Assembly: GCA_027035825.1 (NCBI GenBank)
Contig: JALVTX010000228.1
Location: 1 to 25,369, forward strand
DNA from: Mariprofundaceae bacterium
GTDB lineage: Bacteria; Pseudomonadota; Zetaproteobacteria; Mariprofundales; Mariprofundaceae
Direction: 5' to 3'
Length of the DNA: 25,369 bases
Shown piece after piece: positions 1 through 7,527 of the stretch. Position numbers and translations under genes: made by a program. Numbering within the stretch: position 1 is the stretch's first letter; each line of letters starts with the position of its first letter. The notes below the pieces were generated by a model. That model had not been told where the DNA came from. It made no database searches and saw nothing but the letters and a program-made list of their open reading frames with translations.

Positions 1-279
1 GGCCAGATCCAGCTGGCCGATTTCGCCAATCCCGGCGGCCTCACGGCCATCGGCCAGAGCCTGTTCCAGGAAAGCCAGGCCAGCGGCGCGCCGATTGCCG
101 GCACGCCGGGCGCGAACGGCATCGGGGCCATCGAGCAGGGCGCGCTGGAGCAGTCCAACGTCAGCGCCGTGGACGAAATGGTCAATCTCATCGCCGCGCA
201 GCGCGCCTACGAAATGAATTCCAAGGCCATCCAGGCATCGGACGAGATGCTCCAGGCCGCCAACAACATCCGGCGGTGA
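1..279 (+). CDS. flgG: Flagellar distal rod protein FlgG, 3' end (partial)
   Basis: The first 92 codons of the window are open in frame 1 and end at TGA 277-279; the 5' part lies outside the window. The C-terminal segment ends in the classic FlgG/FlgE-type motif: a Leu/Glu-rich stretch, then VNLIAAQRAYEMNSKAIQ, then SDEMLQAANNIRR. This is the C-terminal D0 helix that packs against the N-terminal helix in the rod. FlgG forms the distal rod that spans the periplasm through the P and L rings. The stop overlaps the flgA start by one base (TGATG), so the two genes are translationally coupled. The family assignment is strong; only the missing N-terminus prevents a full check. Confidence 0.93.
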   Translation, partial: GQIQLADFANPGGLTAIGQSLFQESQASGAPIAGTPGANGIGAIEQGALEQSNVSAVDEMVNLIAAQRAYEMNSKAIQASDEMLQAANNIRR

Positions 280-974
280 TGCGGATGCGGCCGGCCATCC
301 TGCTCCTGGCGGCGCTGGCGATCGTCCAGGCGGGCGCGGCTCCGGCCGAGGCCGCCGACGCGGCGCTGGCGCGCTCGCTGCACGCCTTCTTTCACCGGGG
401 CGTCGTCGCGGATGGCGCGCGCGCCGAACTGGTGCGCGTTCAGCGCTGGCCGGACACCAAAGGCGCCGCGCGCTGGCAAATGCCGGCCCTGCGCGGCCAC
501 CCGGCGCAGCTGTTCCTGACCGCCATCCAGGGCAAGGGCGCGCATGCCCGCCGCTGGTATGTGCCGGTTCGCGTGCGCTGGTGGGCCAGGGCCGTTGTCG
601 CGCGCGAGGACATCCCGGCCCGCGCCATCCTCGGCCCCTCGATGCTGACCGTCGCCAAAGCGGACGTGGCCGGCCGCGCCGGCCGCTGGTGGCGCGAGCC
701 CGGAGAGCTGGTGGGCGTGCGCGCCAATCGCCCCATCGCCAGGGGCGAGGTCGTCTTCTCCTCGGCCGTTCGCCGCCCGCCGCTGGTTCAGCGCGGGCGC
801 GAGGTGACCATTCTCGCCCGCGTCGGCGGCATCCGCGTCACCGCGCTGGGCACGGCGCTGCGCGCGGCCAACCGGGGCGAGGCCGTGCCGGTGCGCAACC
901 GGCGCAGCAAGCAAATCGTCCAGGCCCGAGTCGTGGACGCCCACACCGTCCGGGTCGTGGTGGGAGGCGCATGA
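279..974 (+). CDS. flgA: Flagellar P-ring assembly chaperone FlgA
   Basis: FlgA is a periplasmic chaperone that helps FlgI polymerise into the P ring. The 231-residue product starts with a Sec signal peptide (MRMRPAILLLAALAIVQAG, followed by an Ala-rich cleavage region near AEA). The middle carries an SAF-like domain (RAVVAREDIPARAILGPSML, about residues 107-126), and the C-terminal part (VTILARVGGIRVTALGTALR) resembles the ChapFlgA domain. ATG 279 is preferred because it overlaps the flgG stop and directly begins the signal peptide; an in-frame GTG at 276 would add one residue. The 3' end overlaps flgH by an ATGA. The Arg-rich composition and modest family conservation make this a good but not perfect assignment, and context supports it strongly. 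Confidence 0.88.
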   Translation: MRMRPAILLLAALAIVQAGAAPAEAADAALARSLHAFFHRGVVADGARAELVRVQRWPDTKGAARWQMPALRGHPAQLFLTAIQGKGAHARRWYVPVRVRWWARAVVAREDIPARAILGPSMLTVAKADVAGRAGRWWREPGELVGVRANRPIARGEVVFSSAVRRPPLVQRGREVTILARVGGIRVTALGTALRAANRGEAVPVRNRRSKQIVQARVVDAHTVRVVVGGA

Positions 975-1687
975 TGGCCATGTTGGGTATGTTGAGACTC
1001 CGATCGCTGATGCTGCTGATGATGCTGGCGCTGACGCTGCCGGCATGCATGCCGAGCGTCCGCTCCGTGACCGAGGACAAACACGCCAAGGAGGTGGAAA
1101 CGGCGCTGGCGCACGTGGACGAGCGCGCCCAGAGCCGCAAGACCGGCTCGCTGTGGGGCGACGGCGCCTCGCTGTTCTCGGACACCAAGGCCCACCGCGT
1201 GGGCGATCTCATCACGGTGCTGGTTTCCGAAAACGTGCACGCCACCCGGTCGCTGGGCATGAAGAAGAGCAAGAAATCCGACCGCTCCACCAGCCTCGGG
1301 CTGAACCTCGACTATGGCAACGCTCTGGGCAATCAACCTGTAAGTCCCAAGGGCGACATCAGCGTCACCAACAAGCGCAATTTCGACGGCTCCGGCTCCA
1401 CGAACAACTCCGACGTGCTCACCGCCAGCGTCACGGCCGTGGTCACCAAGGTCTATCCCAACGGCAACATGCGCATCGTCGGCCGCCGCCAGTTCACCAT
1501 CAACCAGCAGCCGCAGGTGCTCACCTTCTCCGGCGTCGTGCGGCCGGTGGACATCGCCCCGAACAACACCATCGCCTCCTCGAAGATCGCGCAGGCCACC
1601 ATCACCTACGGCAGCGGCGGCGAACTGGCCACGGTGGCGCACGAAGGCTGGCTGGGCCGTACGCTGGACCAGATCTGGCCCTTCTGA
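971..1687 (+). CDS. flgH: Flagellar L-ring lipoprotein FlgH
   Basis: FlgH is an outer-membrane lipoprotein that forms the L ring around the flagellar rod. The 238-residue product begins with a hydrophobic lipoprotein signal and a lipobox (LTLPAC) placing the acylated cysteine near residue 26. Characteristic FlgH sequence follows: SLWGDGASLFSDTKAHRVGD then LITVLVSENVHATRS, later NGNMRIVGRRQFTINQQPQV and GVVRPVDIAPNNTIASSKIA. The start at 971 overlaps the flgA stop (ATGA); in-frame ATGs at 974 and 980 are alternatives. It lies between flgA and flgI, the usual place, so the secretion-ring components are made together. Confidence 0.96.
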   Translation: MMAMLGMLRLRSLMLLMMLALTLPACMPSVRSVTEDKHAKEVETALAHVDERAQSRKTGSLWGDGASLFSDTKAHRVGDLITVLVSENVHATRSLGMKKSKKSDRSTSLGLNLDYGNALGNQPVSPKGDISVTNKRNFDGSGSTNNSDVLTASVTAVVTKVYPNGNMRIVGRRQFTINQQPQVLTFSGVVRPVDIAPNNTIASSKIAQATITYGSGGELATVAHEGWLGRTLDQIWPF

Positions 1688-1700
1688 CGGGAACGCCGGC

Positions 1701-2834
1701 ATGAACACGATGATGAACCCCCGCCCTCTGTTCTCCCTGCTGGCGCTCACGCTGGCCGTCATGATGCCGGCGACGGCGGCGCGGGCCGAGCGCATCAAGG
1801 ATCTGGCGGACATCGAGGGCGTGCGCGACAACGCGCTCATCGGCTACGGCCTCGTCGTGGGCCTGAACGGCACCGGGGACAACTCCACCAATGCCCGCTT
1901 CTCGGTGTTCAGCATCCTCTCCATGCTGGAGCGGCTGGGCGTGAGCCTGCGCGACAACAAGGACTTGAGCCTCGCCAGCACCAAGCCGAAAAACATCGCG
2001 GCGGTGATGGTGACGGCCACGCTGCCGCCGTTCGCCCGCCCCGGCCAGAAGCTGGACGTCACCGTCTCCAGCCTGGGCGACGCCAAGAGCCTGCGCGGCG
2101 GCACGCTGCTCGTCACGCCCCTGCTGGGCGGCGACGGCAAGATTTATGCCATGGCCCAAGGCTCCATCTCCATCGGCGGATTCACGGCCAGCGGCAAGGC
2201 GTCCAAGGTCACCAAGGGGCATCCGACCAGCGGCCGCATTCCGAATGGCGCCAACATCGAGCGCGCCGCGCCCGAGGGCCTGAACAACGCCCAGGATCAC
2301 GTGACGCTGAACCTGCGCAATCCGGACTTCGTCACCGCCAAGCGCATGGTGGACGCCATCAACGCCCATTTCGGCGGCCCGATGGCGAGGGCGCTGAACG
2401 CCGGCTCCATCCGGGTGGAGAACCCGACCTCGGACGCCGTGTCGCTCATCGCCGAGCTGGAGAACATCGAGCTGACCACCGATCACCCGGCCACGGTCGT
2501 CGTGGACGAGCGCACCGGCACCATCGTGATGGGCAGCGAGGTGCGCATCGACACCGTGGCCGTGGCGCACGGCAACATCAGCGTCTCGGTGACGGAAGCG
2601 CCGCAGGTGTCGCAGCCCAATGCCTTCGCCGGCGGCAACACCGCCACCGTGGATCGCACGGACGTGAACGTGAAGGAGGCCAAGGCCAGGCTCGTGGTGC
2701 TGCCCAGGCAGGTGAGCCTGAGCAAGCTGGTGAATGCGCTGAACGCGGTGGGCGCCACGCCCAGCGACCTCATCGCCGTGCTCCAGGCCATCAAGGCCGC
2801 CGGGGCGCTGCACGCGGAGCTGAAGGTGCTATGA
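1701..2834 (+). CDS. flgI: Flagellar P-ring protein FlgI
   Basis: FlgI is the periplasmic subunit of the P ring, the bushing in the peptidoglycan layer. The protein has 377 residues, the normal family size. It has a clear signal peptide ending near ATAARA, after which the mature part begins ERIKDLADIEGVRDNALIGY and continues GLVVGLNGTGDN, which is diagnostic of FlgI. Further conserved stretches are LRNPDFVTAKRMVDAIN and the C-terminal KLVNALNAVGATPSDLIAVL. The start is 13 bases after the flgH stop, with only a weak ribosome-binding site (GGGAA). The stop overlaps the flgJ start (ATGA). The assignment is near certain. Confidence 0.97.
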   Translation: MNTMMNPRPLFSLLALTLAVMMPATAARAERIKDLADIEGVRDNALIGYGLVVGLNGTGDNSTNARFSVFSILSMLERLGVSLRDNKDLSLASTKPKNIAAVMVTATLPPFARPGQKLDVTVSSLGDAKSLRGGTLLVTPLLGGDGKIYAMAQGSISIGGFTASGKASKVTKGHPTSGRIPNGANIERAAPEGLNNAQDHVTLNLRNPDFVTAKRMVDAINAHFGGPMARALNAGSIRVENPTSDAVSLIAELENIELTTDHPATVVVDERTGTIVMGSEVRIDTVAVAHGNISVSVTEAPQVSQPNAFAGGNTATVDRTDVNVKEAKARLVVLPRQVSLSKLVNALNAVGATPSDLIAVLQAIKAAGALHAELKVL

Positions 2835-3361
2835 GGGATCTGGTCGAAACCGTCATCGCCGAGGTGATGCGGCATGACCCGCCGCCGCAACGGGCCGCGT
2901 CGTCGCCCGCCCCGCGCCGCGATACGGGCCGTTTCGCCCGCGCCCTGGAGGTGGCGCGCGGCCAACGCGACCAGCCCGCGCCCAAGGCATCGTCCGATGC
3001 CGCCCCCAACACCAAAACCGCCCCCAACGCCGATGCGCCAGACCCACGCCACCCGGACTGGCGGCTGTGGAAGGCCAGCCGCGCCTTCGAGGCCATGCTG
3101 GTGCAACAGATGCTCGACGCCATGCGCCAGACCGTGCCGCATTCCAGGCTGCTGCACGCGGGCTTCGCCGAGGATGTGCAGGGCTCGATGTTCGACCAGG
3201 CCGTGGCGCAAGCCGTGACCCGGCAAGGCGGACTCGGCATCGCCGAGGCCATCTACCGCCAGGTCGGCCGGGCTCGGGGCGACGCGGCTCAAGATTCGGC
3301 CAGCCATGCCGATAATGGTGAAACGGCCGCGACCCTTTTCCGGGCGCGCCGGGGAGGCTGA
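2831..3361 (+). CDS. flgJ: FlgJ-type rod-binding protein lacking the muramidase domain
   Basis: This 176-residue protein matches only the N-terminal rod-binding half of enterobacterial FlgJ: ASRAFEAMLVQQMLDAMRQT, then MFDQAVAQAVTRQGGLGIAE and AIYRQVG. The glucosaminidase domain of the ~310-residue enterobacterial form is absent. The gene runs straight into flgM, so this is a native short form, as in many non-enteric bacteria, and not a frameshifted gene. It probably acts as a rod cap or scaffold, with a separate lytic enzyme encoded elsewhere opening the peptidoglycan. The N-terminal ~70 residues are a low-complexity Pro/Ala-rich linker. The start overlaps the flgI stop. Its last ~70 bases carry a sigma-28-type promoter for flgM. 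Confidence 0.87.
   Translation: MRDLVETVIAEVMRHDPPPQRAASSPAPRRDTGRFARALEVARGQRDQPAPKASSDAAPNTKTAPNADAPDPRHPDWRLWKASRAFEAMLVQQMLDAMRQTVPHSRLLHAGFAEDVQGSMFDQAVAQAVTRQGGLGIAEAIYRQVGRARGDAAQDSASHADNGETAATLFRARRGG
3289..3315 (+). promoter_or_regulatory. Sigma-28 (FliA) promoter for flgM-flgN-flgK-flgL-csrA-fliW
   Basis: Positions 3308-3315 read GCCGATAA, identical to the sigma-28 -10 consensus. Exactly 11 bases upstream, 3289-3296 reads TCAAGATT, matching 6 of 8 positions of the -35 consensus TAAAGTTT. The match lies within the end of flgJ, and the -10 ends 47 bases before the flgM ATG. A FliA promoter in front of flgM is known in enteric bacteria, where it forms the FlgM-FliA feedback loop. The sequence match is directly visible; promoter activity is inferred. 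Confidence 0.75.
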
Positions 3362-3362
3362 C

Positions 3363-3647
3363 ATGCGCATCAACGGAACCAATCGGCCGGGTCGCGTCAC
3401 CGCCGCCAAGGGAGGCGGCCGCAAGCGCGCTGCCTCGGGCGCGTCCGGCGTCGCCGACAAGGTCAAGGTGGCCGATGCCGCCGCGCTGCGCGAAAAGGCC
3501 CGGGTGATGATTGCCGACATGCCTGAGGTGCGGCTGGAACGCATCGAGGAGATTCGCGACGCGCTGGAGCGCGGCGAATACGACGTGGATTCGAAAAAGG
3601 TGGCGGCGCGCATCGTCATCAACGCGCTGGCGGAGCACGCATGGTGA
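3363..3647 (+). CDS. flgM: Anti-sigma-28 factor FlgM
   Basis: FlgM binds and inhibits the flagellar sigma factor FliA until it is exported through the completed hook-basal body. The 94-residue protein has a basic, disordered N-terminus and the conserved C-terminal FliA-binding region (RLERIEEIRDALERGEYDVD, then SKKVAARIVINALAEH). The start at 3363 gives MRINGTN, typical of FlgM, and has a good Shine-Dalgarno (GGAGG 3353-3357) with a 5-base spacer. An upstream in-frame ATG at 3306 lies in the promoter -10 region and is unlikely to be used. It overlaps flgN by 7 bases, a normal pairing because FlgN is the export chaperone of FlgK and FlgL, encoded next. Confidence 0.93.
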   Translation: MRINGTNRPGRVTAAKGGGRKRAASGASGVADKVKVADAAALREKARVMIADMPEVRLERIEEIRDALERGEYDVDSKKVAARIVINALAEHAW

Positions 3648-4138
3648 CCGCCGCCCAACCGCTGCGCGAGCTCCACGAGGAGCACGTGCGGCTACTCTTC
3701 GGCCTGCTCCGGAACATGGACGACTGCGCCCGCAACATCGAGCGCATCGCCGAGCAGGAACGGCTCGCCGCCCGCCGCTTCGATGGCGAGGCGCTGGCCA
3801 GCCTTGCCGAGCTGCGCGCCCAGTCCCACGCGGCGCTGGCGGACATGGAGGCGCAGTGCCGCAACCTGCTGGCGCTCGTCGGTGCGCCCGCATCTGGCGA
3901 GGAGGCGTTGCCCCTGTCCACGTTCATCGACCTTTATATCGCCCCGCGCTTCGCCGACGAGGCCAGGGAGCTGCAATCGCTGCGCCGCGCCCTGCATGCG
4001 CGCATGCTTCGCGCGCGGGCCGACAGCGAGGACAGCCACATCCGCCTGAAGGCCGCCTTCGAGGTGAGCCGTGGCGTGCTCCAGCACATCGGCGCGGTCG
4101 AATCCCCGGCCACCTACGGCCCGGGAGGCGCGCCATGA
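3641..4138 (+). CDS. flgN: FlgN-type chaperone for hook-filament junction proteins
   Basis: This 165-residue protein is mostly charged and helical with no membrane segment, as expected for FlgN, a cytoplasmic export chaperone that binds the C-termini of FlgK and FlgL. The N-terminal part (LRELHEEHVRLLFGLLRNMD) and a heptad-like middle section are typical of this poorly conserved family. The strongest evidence is position: flgM precedes it with a 7-base overlap and flgK follows with a 4-base overlap, the common flgM-flgN-flgK order. Sequence alone would leave it as an uncharacterised coiled-coil protein. Confidence 0.82.
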   Translation: MVTAAQPLRELHEEHVRLLFGLLRNMDDCARNIERIAEQERLAARRFDGEALASLAELRAQSHAALADMEAQCRNLLALVGAPASGEEALPLSTFIDLYIAPRFADEARELQSLRRALHARMLRARADSEDSHIRLKAAFEVSRGVLQHIGAVESPATYGPGGAP

Positions 4139-5856
4139 GCTTCGCCTCGCTGAACATCGCGGCGGCGGCGCTGAAGGCCCAGCAGCAGGCCATTCGCGTC
4201 ACCGCCAACAACATCGCCAATGTCAACACGCCCGGCTATTCGAAGCAGACGCCCGACCTGGGCACGATGAACCCCGAGCGCATCGGCGGCTTCAGCTTCG
4301 GCCGCGGCGCGCAACTGTCGGACATCCGCCGGGCGGTGGATCCGTTCCTGGCGCGGGCGCGGGCCGCCAACGGCTCGGCGCTGGGCTTCTCGACCACCAT
4401 CGAGCAGGGGCTGAACGCGGTGGAAAACGTGTTCGGCAGCCTCAGCGCCCCGGGGCTGGCCGCCAATCTCGACGCCTTCTTCCAGGGCTTCCAGCAACTG
4501 GCCAACAACCCGCAGGACGCCGCCCAGCGCTTCAACGTGCGCGCCCGCGCCCAGGACATCATCAACGGGCTTTCGGACATGCGCCAGCAACTGGTGACGG
4601 CGCAGACCAGCGCCGACGCGGCCATTGACCAGAAGCTCGCGCAGGCCAACCAGCTGCTGGACCAGATCGCGTCGCTGAACACCCGCATCGCGGCCAGCGA
4701 AATCGCCACGGCCAGCCAGGCCAACGACCTGCGCGACCAGCGCGACCTGGCCGTGAACAAGCTGGCCCGCCTGGTTCCCATCCAGGTCATCAACGGCCAG
4801 AACAGCGAGTTCATCATCCAGACGCGCGGCGGGGACCTGCTGGCGCAGGATGGCACGGCGCGCCACCTGGCGCGCGGCGGCGTGGGGCCGACGGGTTTTG
4901 CGAGCATCGTCGTGGCCGGCACGAACAGCCCGGTGCAGGGCCTCGACCAGGGCGGCGACATCGGCGGTCTGCTGGCGCTGCGCGACCAGAAGCTCGGCGG
5001 CTACATCGCCAGCGTGGACAGCATCGCGGCCAACCTGATCTTCGGCGTCAACCAGCAGCATGCAAGCGGCGCGGGGCTCACGCTCGCTTCCAGCGTCACC
5101 AGCGGCCAGCCGGCCGCCAATCCCGCGGGGCCGGTGGACGCCGACCCGAACGTGCCCTTCGCGGGCCAGATCGTCACGGGCAGCTTCCGCGTCCACGTCT
5201 ATGACGCCGCCGGCAACCCGACGCCGCCGGGCGGAACCGTCATCAACATCACGGCCGGCGCGACAACGCTGAACAACGTGGCCGCGCAACTGAACGCCGT
5301 AACCGGCATCACCGCCGCCGTGGACGCCTCGGGACGGCTGACCGTCACCGCCGCGGCCGGCGGCGCGGTGGGCTTCAGCGACGATACCAGCAACTTCCTC
5401 GCCGCCTACGAGATCAACGGCTTCTTCCACGGCCGCAACGCCGCCGACATCGCGCTCGATCCGGCCATCGCGGCCGACGCCAACCGCATCGCGGCCGGCC
5501 GCATCGACACCGGCGCCTCCGCCCATCCGCCGGGCGACAACACCGTGGCACTGGCCATTCTCGGCCTTCAGGACAAGGCCGTGTCCTTCGACGGCACGGC
5601 CGCGGCCAGCCTGCACGACCGGGCCACCGGCCTCTCCAGCCGCTACGGCACGGACGTGGCGGCGGCCAAACAGGATCGCGCCTTCTGCCAGGCCGAGGCC
5701 GAATCGCTGAAGTCGCAGCGGCAGGCCGTCTCGGGCGTGAACATGGACGAGGAACTGATTGCGATGATGAAGTTCCAGCGCGCCTACCAGGCGGCGGCGC
5801 GCGTCATCCAGAGCACGAACACGATGCTCGATTCCCTGATGGGCCTCATCCGGTGA
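4135..5856 (+). CDS. flgK: Flagellar hook-associated protein 1 FlgK
   Basis: FlgK is the first of two junction proteins that connect hook and filament. The 573-residue protein has the flagellar rod/hook N-terminal motif (TANNIANVNTPGYSKQ, residues ~23-38) and the matching C-terminal helix (NMDEELIAMMKFQRAYQAAA, then RVIQSTNTMLDSLMGLIR). The central region includes FlgK-typical segments (LASLNTRIAASE-like helices and a QDGTARHLARGG beta-region). ATG 4135 overlaps the flgN stop (ATGA). flgL follows after 4 bases. Export is expected through the flagellar type III system with FlgN as chaperone. An apparent 582-residue open frame on the opposite strand is a GC-driven shadow. Confidence 0.96.
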   Translation: MSFASLNIAAAALKAQQQAIRVTANNIANVNTPGYSKQTPDLGTMNPERIGGFSFGRGAQLSDIRRAVDPFLARARAANGSALGFSTTIEQGLNAVENVFGSLSAPGLAANLDAFFQGFQQLANNPQDAAQRFNVRARAQDIINGLSDMRQQLVTAQTSADAAIDQKLAQANQLLDQIASLNTRIAASEIATASQANDLRDQRDLAVNKLARLVPIQVINGQNSEFIIQTRGGDLLAQDGTARHLARGGVGPTGFASIVVAGTNSPVQGLDQGGDIGGLLALRDQKLGGYIASVDSIAANLIFGVNQQHASGAGLTLASSVTSGQPAANPAGPVDADPNVPFAGQIVTGSFRVHVYDAAGNPTPPGGTVINITAGATTLNNVAAQLNAVTGITAAVDASGRLTVTAAAGGAVGFSDDTSNFLAAYEINGFFHGRNAADIALDPAIAADANRIAAGRIDTGASAHPPGDNTVALAILGLQDKAVSFDGTAAASLHDRATGLSSRYGTDVAAAKQDRAFCQAEAESLKSQRQAVSGVNMDEELIAMMKFQRAYQAAARVIQSTNTMLDSLMGLIR

Positions 5857-5860
5857 CGCC

Positions 5861-6751
5861 ATGCTTGCACGCGTAACCGGCGCCCGCCTCTACGACACGC
5901 TGCTTTCGGGCATCCGCAAGCAGCTGGATATCCAGGCCCGAGGCAATGCCCAGGTCTCCTCGGGCAAGCGATTCCAGCGGCCGGCGCAGGCGGCGCTGGA
6001 CTACAAGACCTCGCTGGACATCCGCCACGCGCTCAAGGGCGTGGACGGCGCGCTTGCGGCCCTGAACACCGCGCGCACGCGGCTGGGCGTGAGCATGGAT
6101 GCGCTCAACAGCATGCGGCAGATACTGGTGCGGGCGCAGACGCTGGCCGTGCAGCAGTCCTCGGCGCAAATCGGCGCCGCCGAGCGGGCGGCCGCCGCCG
6201 TGGAGGTGCGCCACTTGCGCGACCAGTTCCTGGCGCTGGCCAACAAGCGCCTGGACGGCCAGTCGCTGTTTGCCGGCACGGCCGTGAACCAGGACGCCTT
6301 CACGCTCGACCCCGTCACCGGCGCGGTGACCTATGCGGGCAATGCCGCCTCGCGCACCGTGGCGCTCACGCCCACGCGCACCGTGGTCAGCAACCTGCGC
6401 GGCGACGCACCGGCCTTCGCGCAATCCTTCTCCGCCCTGAAAGCGCTGGAAACGGCGCTGAACGCCAACGATCCCGCCGGCATCCAGGCCGCGCTGGGGC
6501 AACTCAACACGGCTGGCAACGGCATCACCGACCTCACCGCCGAGGCCGGCGCGCGCATCCATTCGCTGGACTTGCAGAAACAATCGTATGACGACATGAA
6601 GCTGACGCTGGAGAAGCGCATGAACGCCCACGAGGGCGTGGACATGGCCGCGACCATCAGCCAGTTGCAGCAGGCCAGCACCGCGCTCCAGGCCGCATAC
6701 AGCCAGGTGGCGTCGCTGCGCGGGCTGTCGCTGGTCAACTTCCTCAAGTGA
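5861..6751 (+). CDS. flgL: Flagellar hook-associated protein 3 FlgL
   Basis: FlgL is the second junction protein and is related to flagellin. The 296-residue protein carries the flagellin-like N-terminal helical domain (VSSGKRFQRPAQAALDYKTS, residues ~29-48) and the conserved middle LRDQFLALANKRLDGQSLFA. The C-terminal flagellin-type helix (MAATISQLQQASTALQAAYS, then QVASLRGLSLVNFLK) is also present. It starts 4 bases after the flgK stop without an obvious Shine-Dalgarno, so translation is probably coupled. Its last codons (L-K-stop) fall inside a 14-bp tandem duplication that continues into the csrA ribosome-binding site. Confidence 0.95.
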   Translation: MLARVTGARLYDTLLSGIRKQLDIQARGNAQVSSGKRFQRPAQAALDYKTSLDIRHALKGVDGALAALNTARTRLGVSMDALNSMRQILVRAQTLAVQQSSAQIGAAERAAAAVEVRHLRDQFLALANKRLDGQSLFAGTAVNQDAFTLDPVTGAVTYAGNAASRTVALTPTRTVVSNLRGDAPAFAQSFSALKALETALNANDPAGIQAALGQLNTAGNGITDLTAEAGARIHSLDLQKQSYDDMKLTLEKRMNAHEGVDMAATISQLQQASTALQAAYSQVASLRGLSLVNFLK

Positions 6752-6769
6752 GGCCCCTCAAGTGAGGAG
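6742..6769 (+). repeat. 14-bp tandem duplication over the flgL stop and csrA ribosome-binding site
   Basis: Two adjacent 14-bp units (6742-6755 and 6756-6769) share their first 12 bases, CCTCAAGTGAGG. The first unit contains the flgL stop codon TGA (6749-6751). The second overlaps the csrA Shine-Dalgarno AGGAG (6765-6769). Each unit is internally complementary (CCTC and GAGG around an AAGT loop), and CCTCA of unit 1 can also pair with TGAGG of unit 2, which would cover part of the Shine-Dalgarno. The duplication is seen directly; a role in csrA translational control is inferred. Confidence 0.8.
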
Positions 6770-6778
6770 ACCGCCGCG

Positions 6779-7027
6779 ATGATGGTGCTCAAGCGCAAGA
6801 TCGGCCAGTCCTTCCACCTGGGCGAGGACATCAAGGTCACGGTGCTGGACGTGCGCCACGGCCGCCATGTGCGCTTCGGCATCGAGGCGCCGGCGGAGGT
6901 GCCCGTGCACCGCATGGAAATCTACGAGCTCATCCAGCGGGAGAACCGGGCCGCCGGCGGCGCCATGGACTGGTTCGCCCGCCTGAACGACGCGGAAGGC
7001 AACGCGGAGGAACGCCATGATGACTGA
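6779..7027 (+). CDS. csrA: Carbon storage/flagellin translation regulator CsrA
   Basis: CsrA is a small dimeric RNA-binding protein that blocks or modulates translation at GGA motifs. The 82-residue product has the canonical fold-defining sequence MVLKRKIGQSFHLGEDIKVT, the RFGIEAPAEVPVHRMEIYE region with the RNA-contacting VHR, and a ~20-residue C-terminal extension. Extended CsrA forms are usual in species with FliW, which antagonises CsrA. ATG 6779 has AGGAG at 6765-6769 (9-base spacer); ATG 6782 would give the more typical M-V-L start with a 12-base spacer. It overlaps fliW by 11 bases. In CsrA-FliW systems the main target is flagellin mRNA, and flagellin is not in this window. Confidence 0.94.
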   Translation: MMVLKRKIGQSFHLGEDIKVTVLDVRHGRHVRFGIEAPAEVPVHRMEIYELIQRENRAAGGAMDWFARLNDAEGNAEERHDD

Positions 7028-7469
7028 AACCCGGCCCCAAGACGACGAGCGCGCGCGCGACGAGGAACGCCCCTTCCTGTTCCCGCAGGGCATGGCGGGC
7101 TTTCCCGAGGCGCGGCATTTCGGCTTCCTCTATTCCGGGCGCGGCGACATCGCCTGCATGCAGTCCGTGGACTGCCCGGAAGCGGCCTTCCTGGTCACCG
7201 TCTGGGACGAGGAGCGGCTGGGGCCGCCGCCGGCGCTGACGCCCGAGCAGGCCGCCTGCCTGCAACTGGCCGAGGGCGAGACGCCGCTGTGGATGCTGGT
7301 GCTCAATCCCTTCGCGGACGCGGAATGGATCACGGCCAACCTGCGCGCGCCGCTGGCCATCAACATGGAGGCGCGCATCGGCGTGCAGTGCGTGCAGCCG
7401 GATGCCAGCCTCGAACTGCGCCACCCCTGGATGCCGCAGCCCAGGGAGCAGGCGGCCGCCGCCGGCTGA
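7017..7469 (+). CDS. fliW: Flagellar assembly factor FliW (CsrA antagonist)
   Basis: FliW binds either flagellin or CsrA. When flagellin is secreted, FliW is freed to sequester CsrA and release flagellin translation. The 150-residue product shows the family landmarks: FPQGMAGFPEARHFGFLY near the N-terminus, LWMLVLNPFADAEWITANLR in the middle, and APLAINMEARIGVQCVQPDA. ATG 7017 has a strong Shine-Dalgarno (GGAGG 7006-7010, 6-base spacer) and overlaps csrA by 11 bases; ATG 7020 is an alternative. Overlap with csrA suggests co-expression at a fixed ratio. FliW is absent from enteric bacteria, which is informative about lineage. Confidence 0.92.
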   Translation: MMTETRPQDDERARDEERPFLFPQGMAGFPEARHFGFLYSGRGDIACMQSVDCPEAAFLVTVWDEERLGPPPALTPEQAACLQLAEGETPLWMLVLNPFADAEWITANLRAPLAINMEARIGVQCVQPDASLELRHPWMPQPREQAAAAG

Positions 7470-7481
7470 CAGGGCATCCCC

Positions 7482-7510
7482 GCTCCCGGCGCTGGCGGGC
7501 CGGGCGCTTT
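7482..7510 (+). terminator. Possible weak intrinsic terminator after fliW
   Basis: In the 58-base gap between fliW and waaA, CCCGGC (7485-7490) and GCCGGG (7499-7504) form a 6-bp GC stem around an 8-base loop. Two more pairs lie beyond one mismatch, and TTT follows at 7508-7510. The T tract is short, so full termination is doubtful. It marks the boundary between the flagellar and LPS blocks. If a CTG start at 7492 were used for waaA, the element would overlap coding sequence. Confidence 0.3.
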
Positions 7511-7527
7511 CCTGTTCCAATTCGGCC

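Noticed and set aside
2831..3361. FlgJ as a frameshifted or truncated pseudogene
   Set aside because: The rod-binding domain is complete and the stop abuts flgM; single-domain FlgJ is common outside enterics.
3306..3362. Longer FlgM from ATG 3306
   Set aside because: That ATG overlaps the sigma-28 -10 element, while ATG 3363 has a strong GGAGG at proper spacing and a FlgM-like N-terminus.
4114..5862. 582-codon open frame on the - strand opposite flgK
   Set aside because: It mirrors FlgK in a high-GC gene, has Arg/Gly/His/Val-rich composition, and shows no domain pattern.
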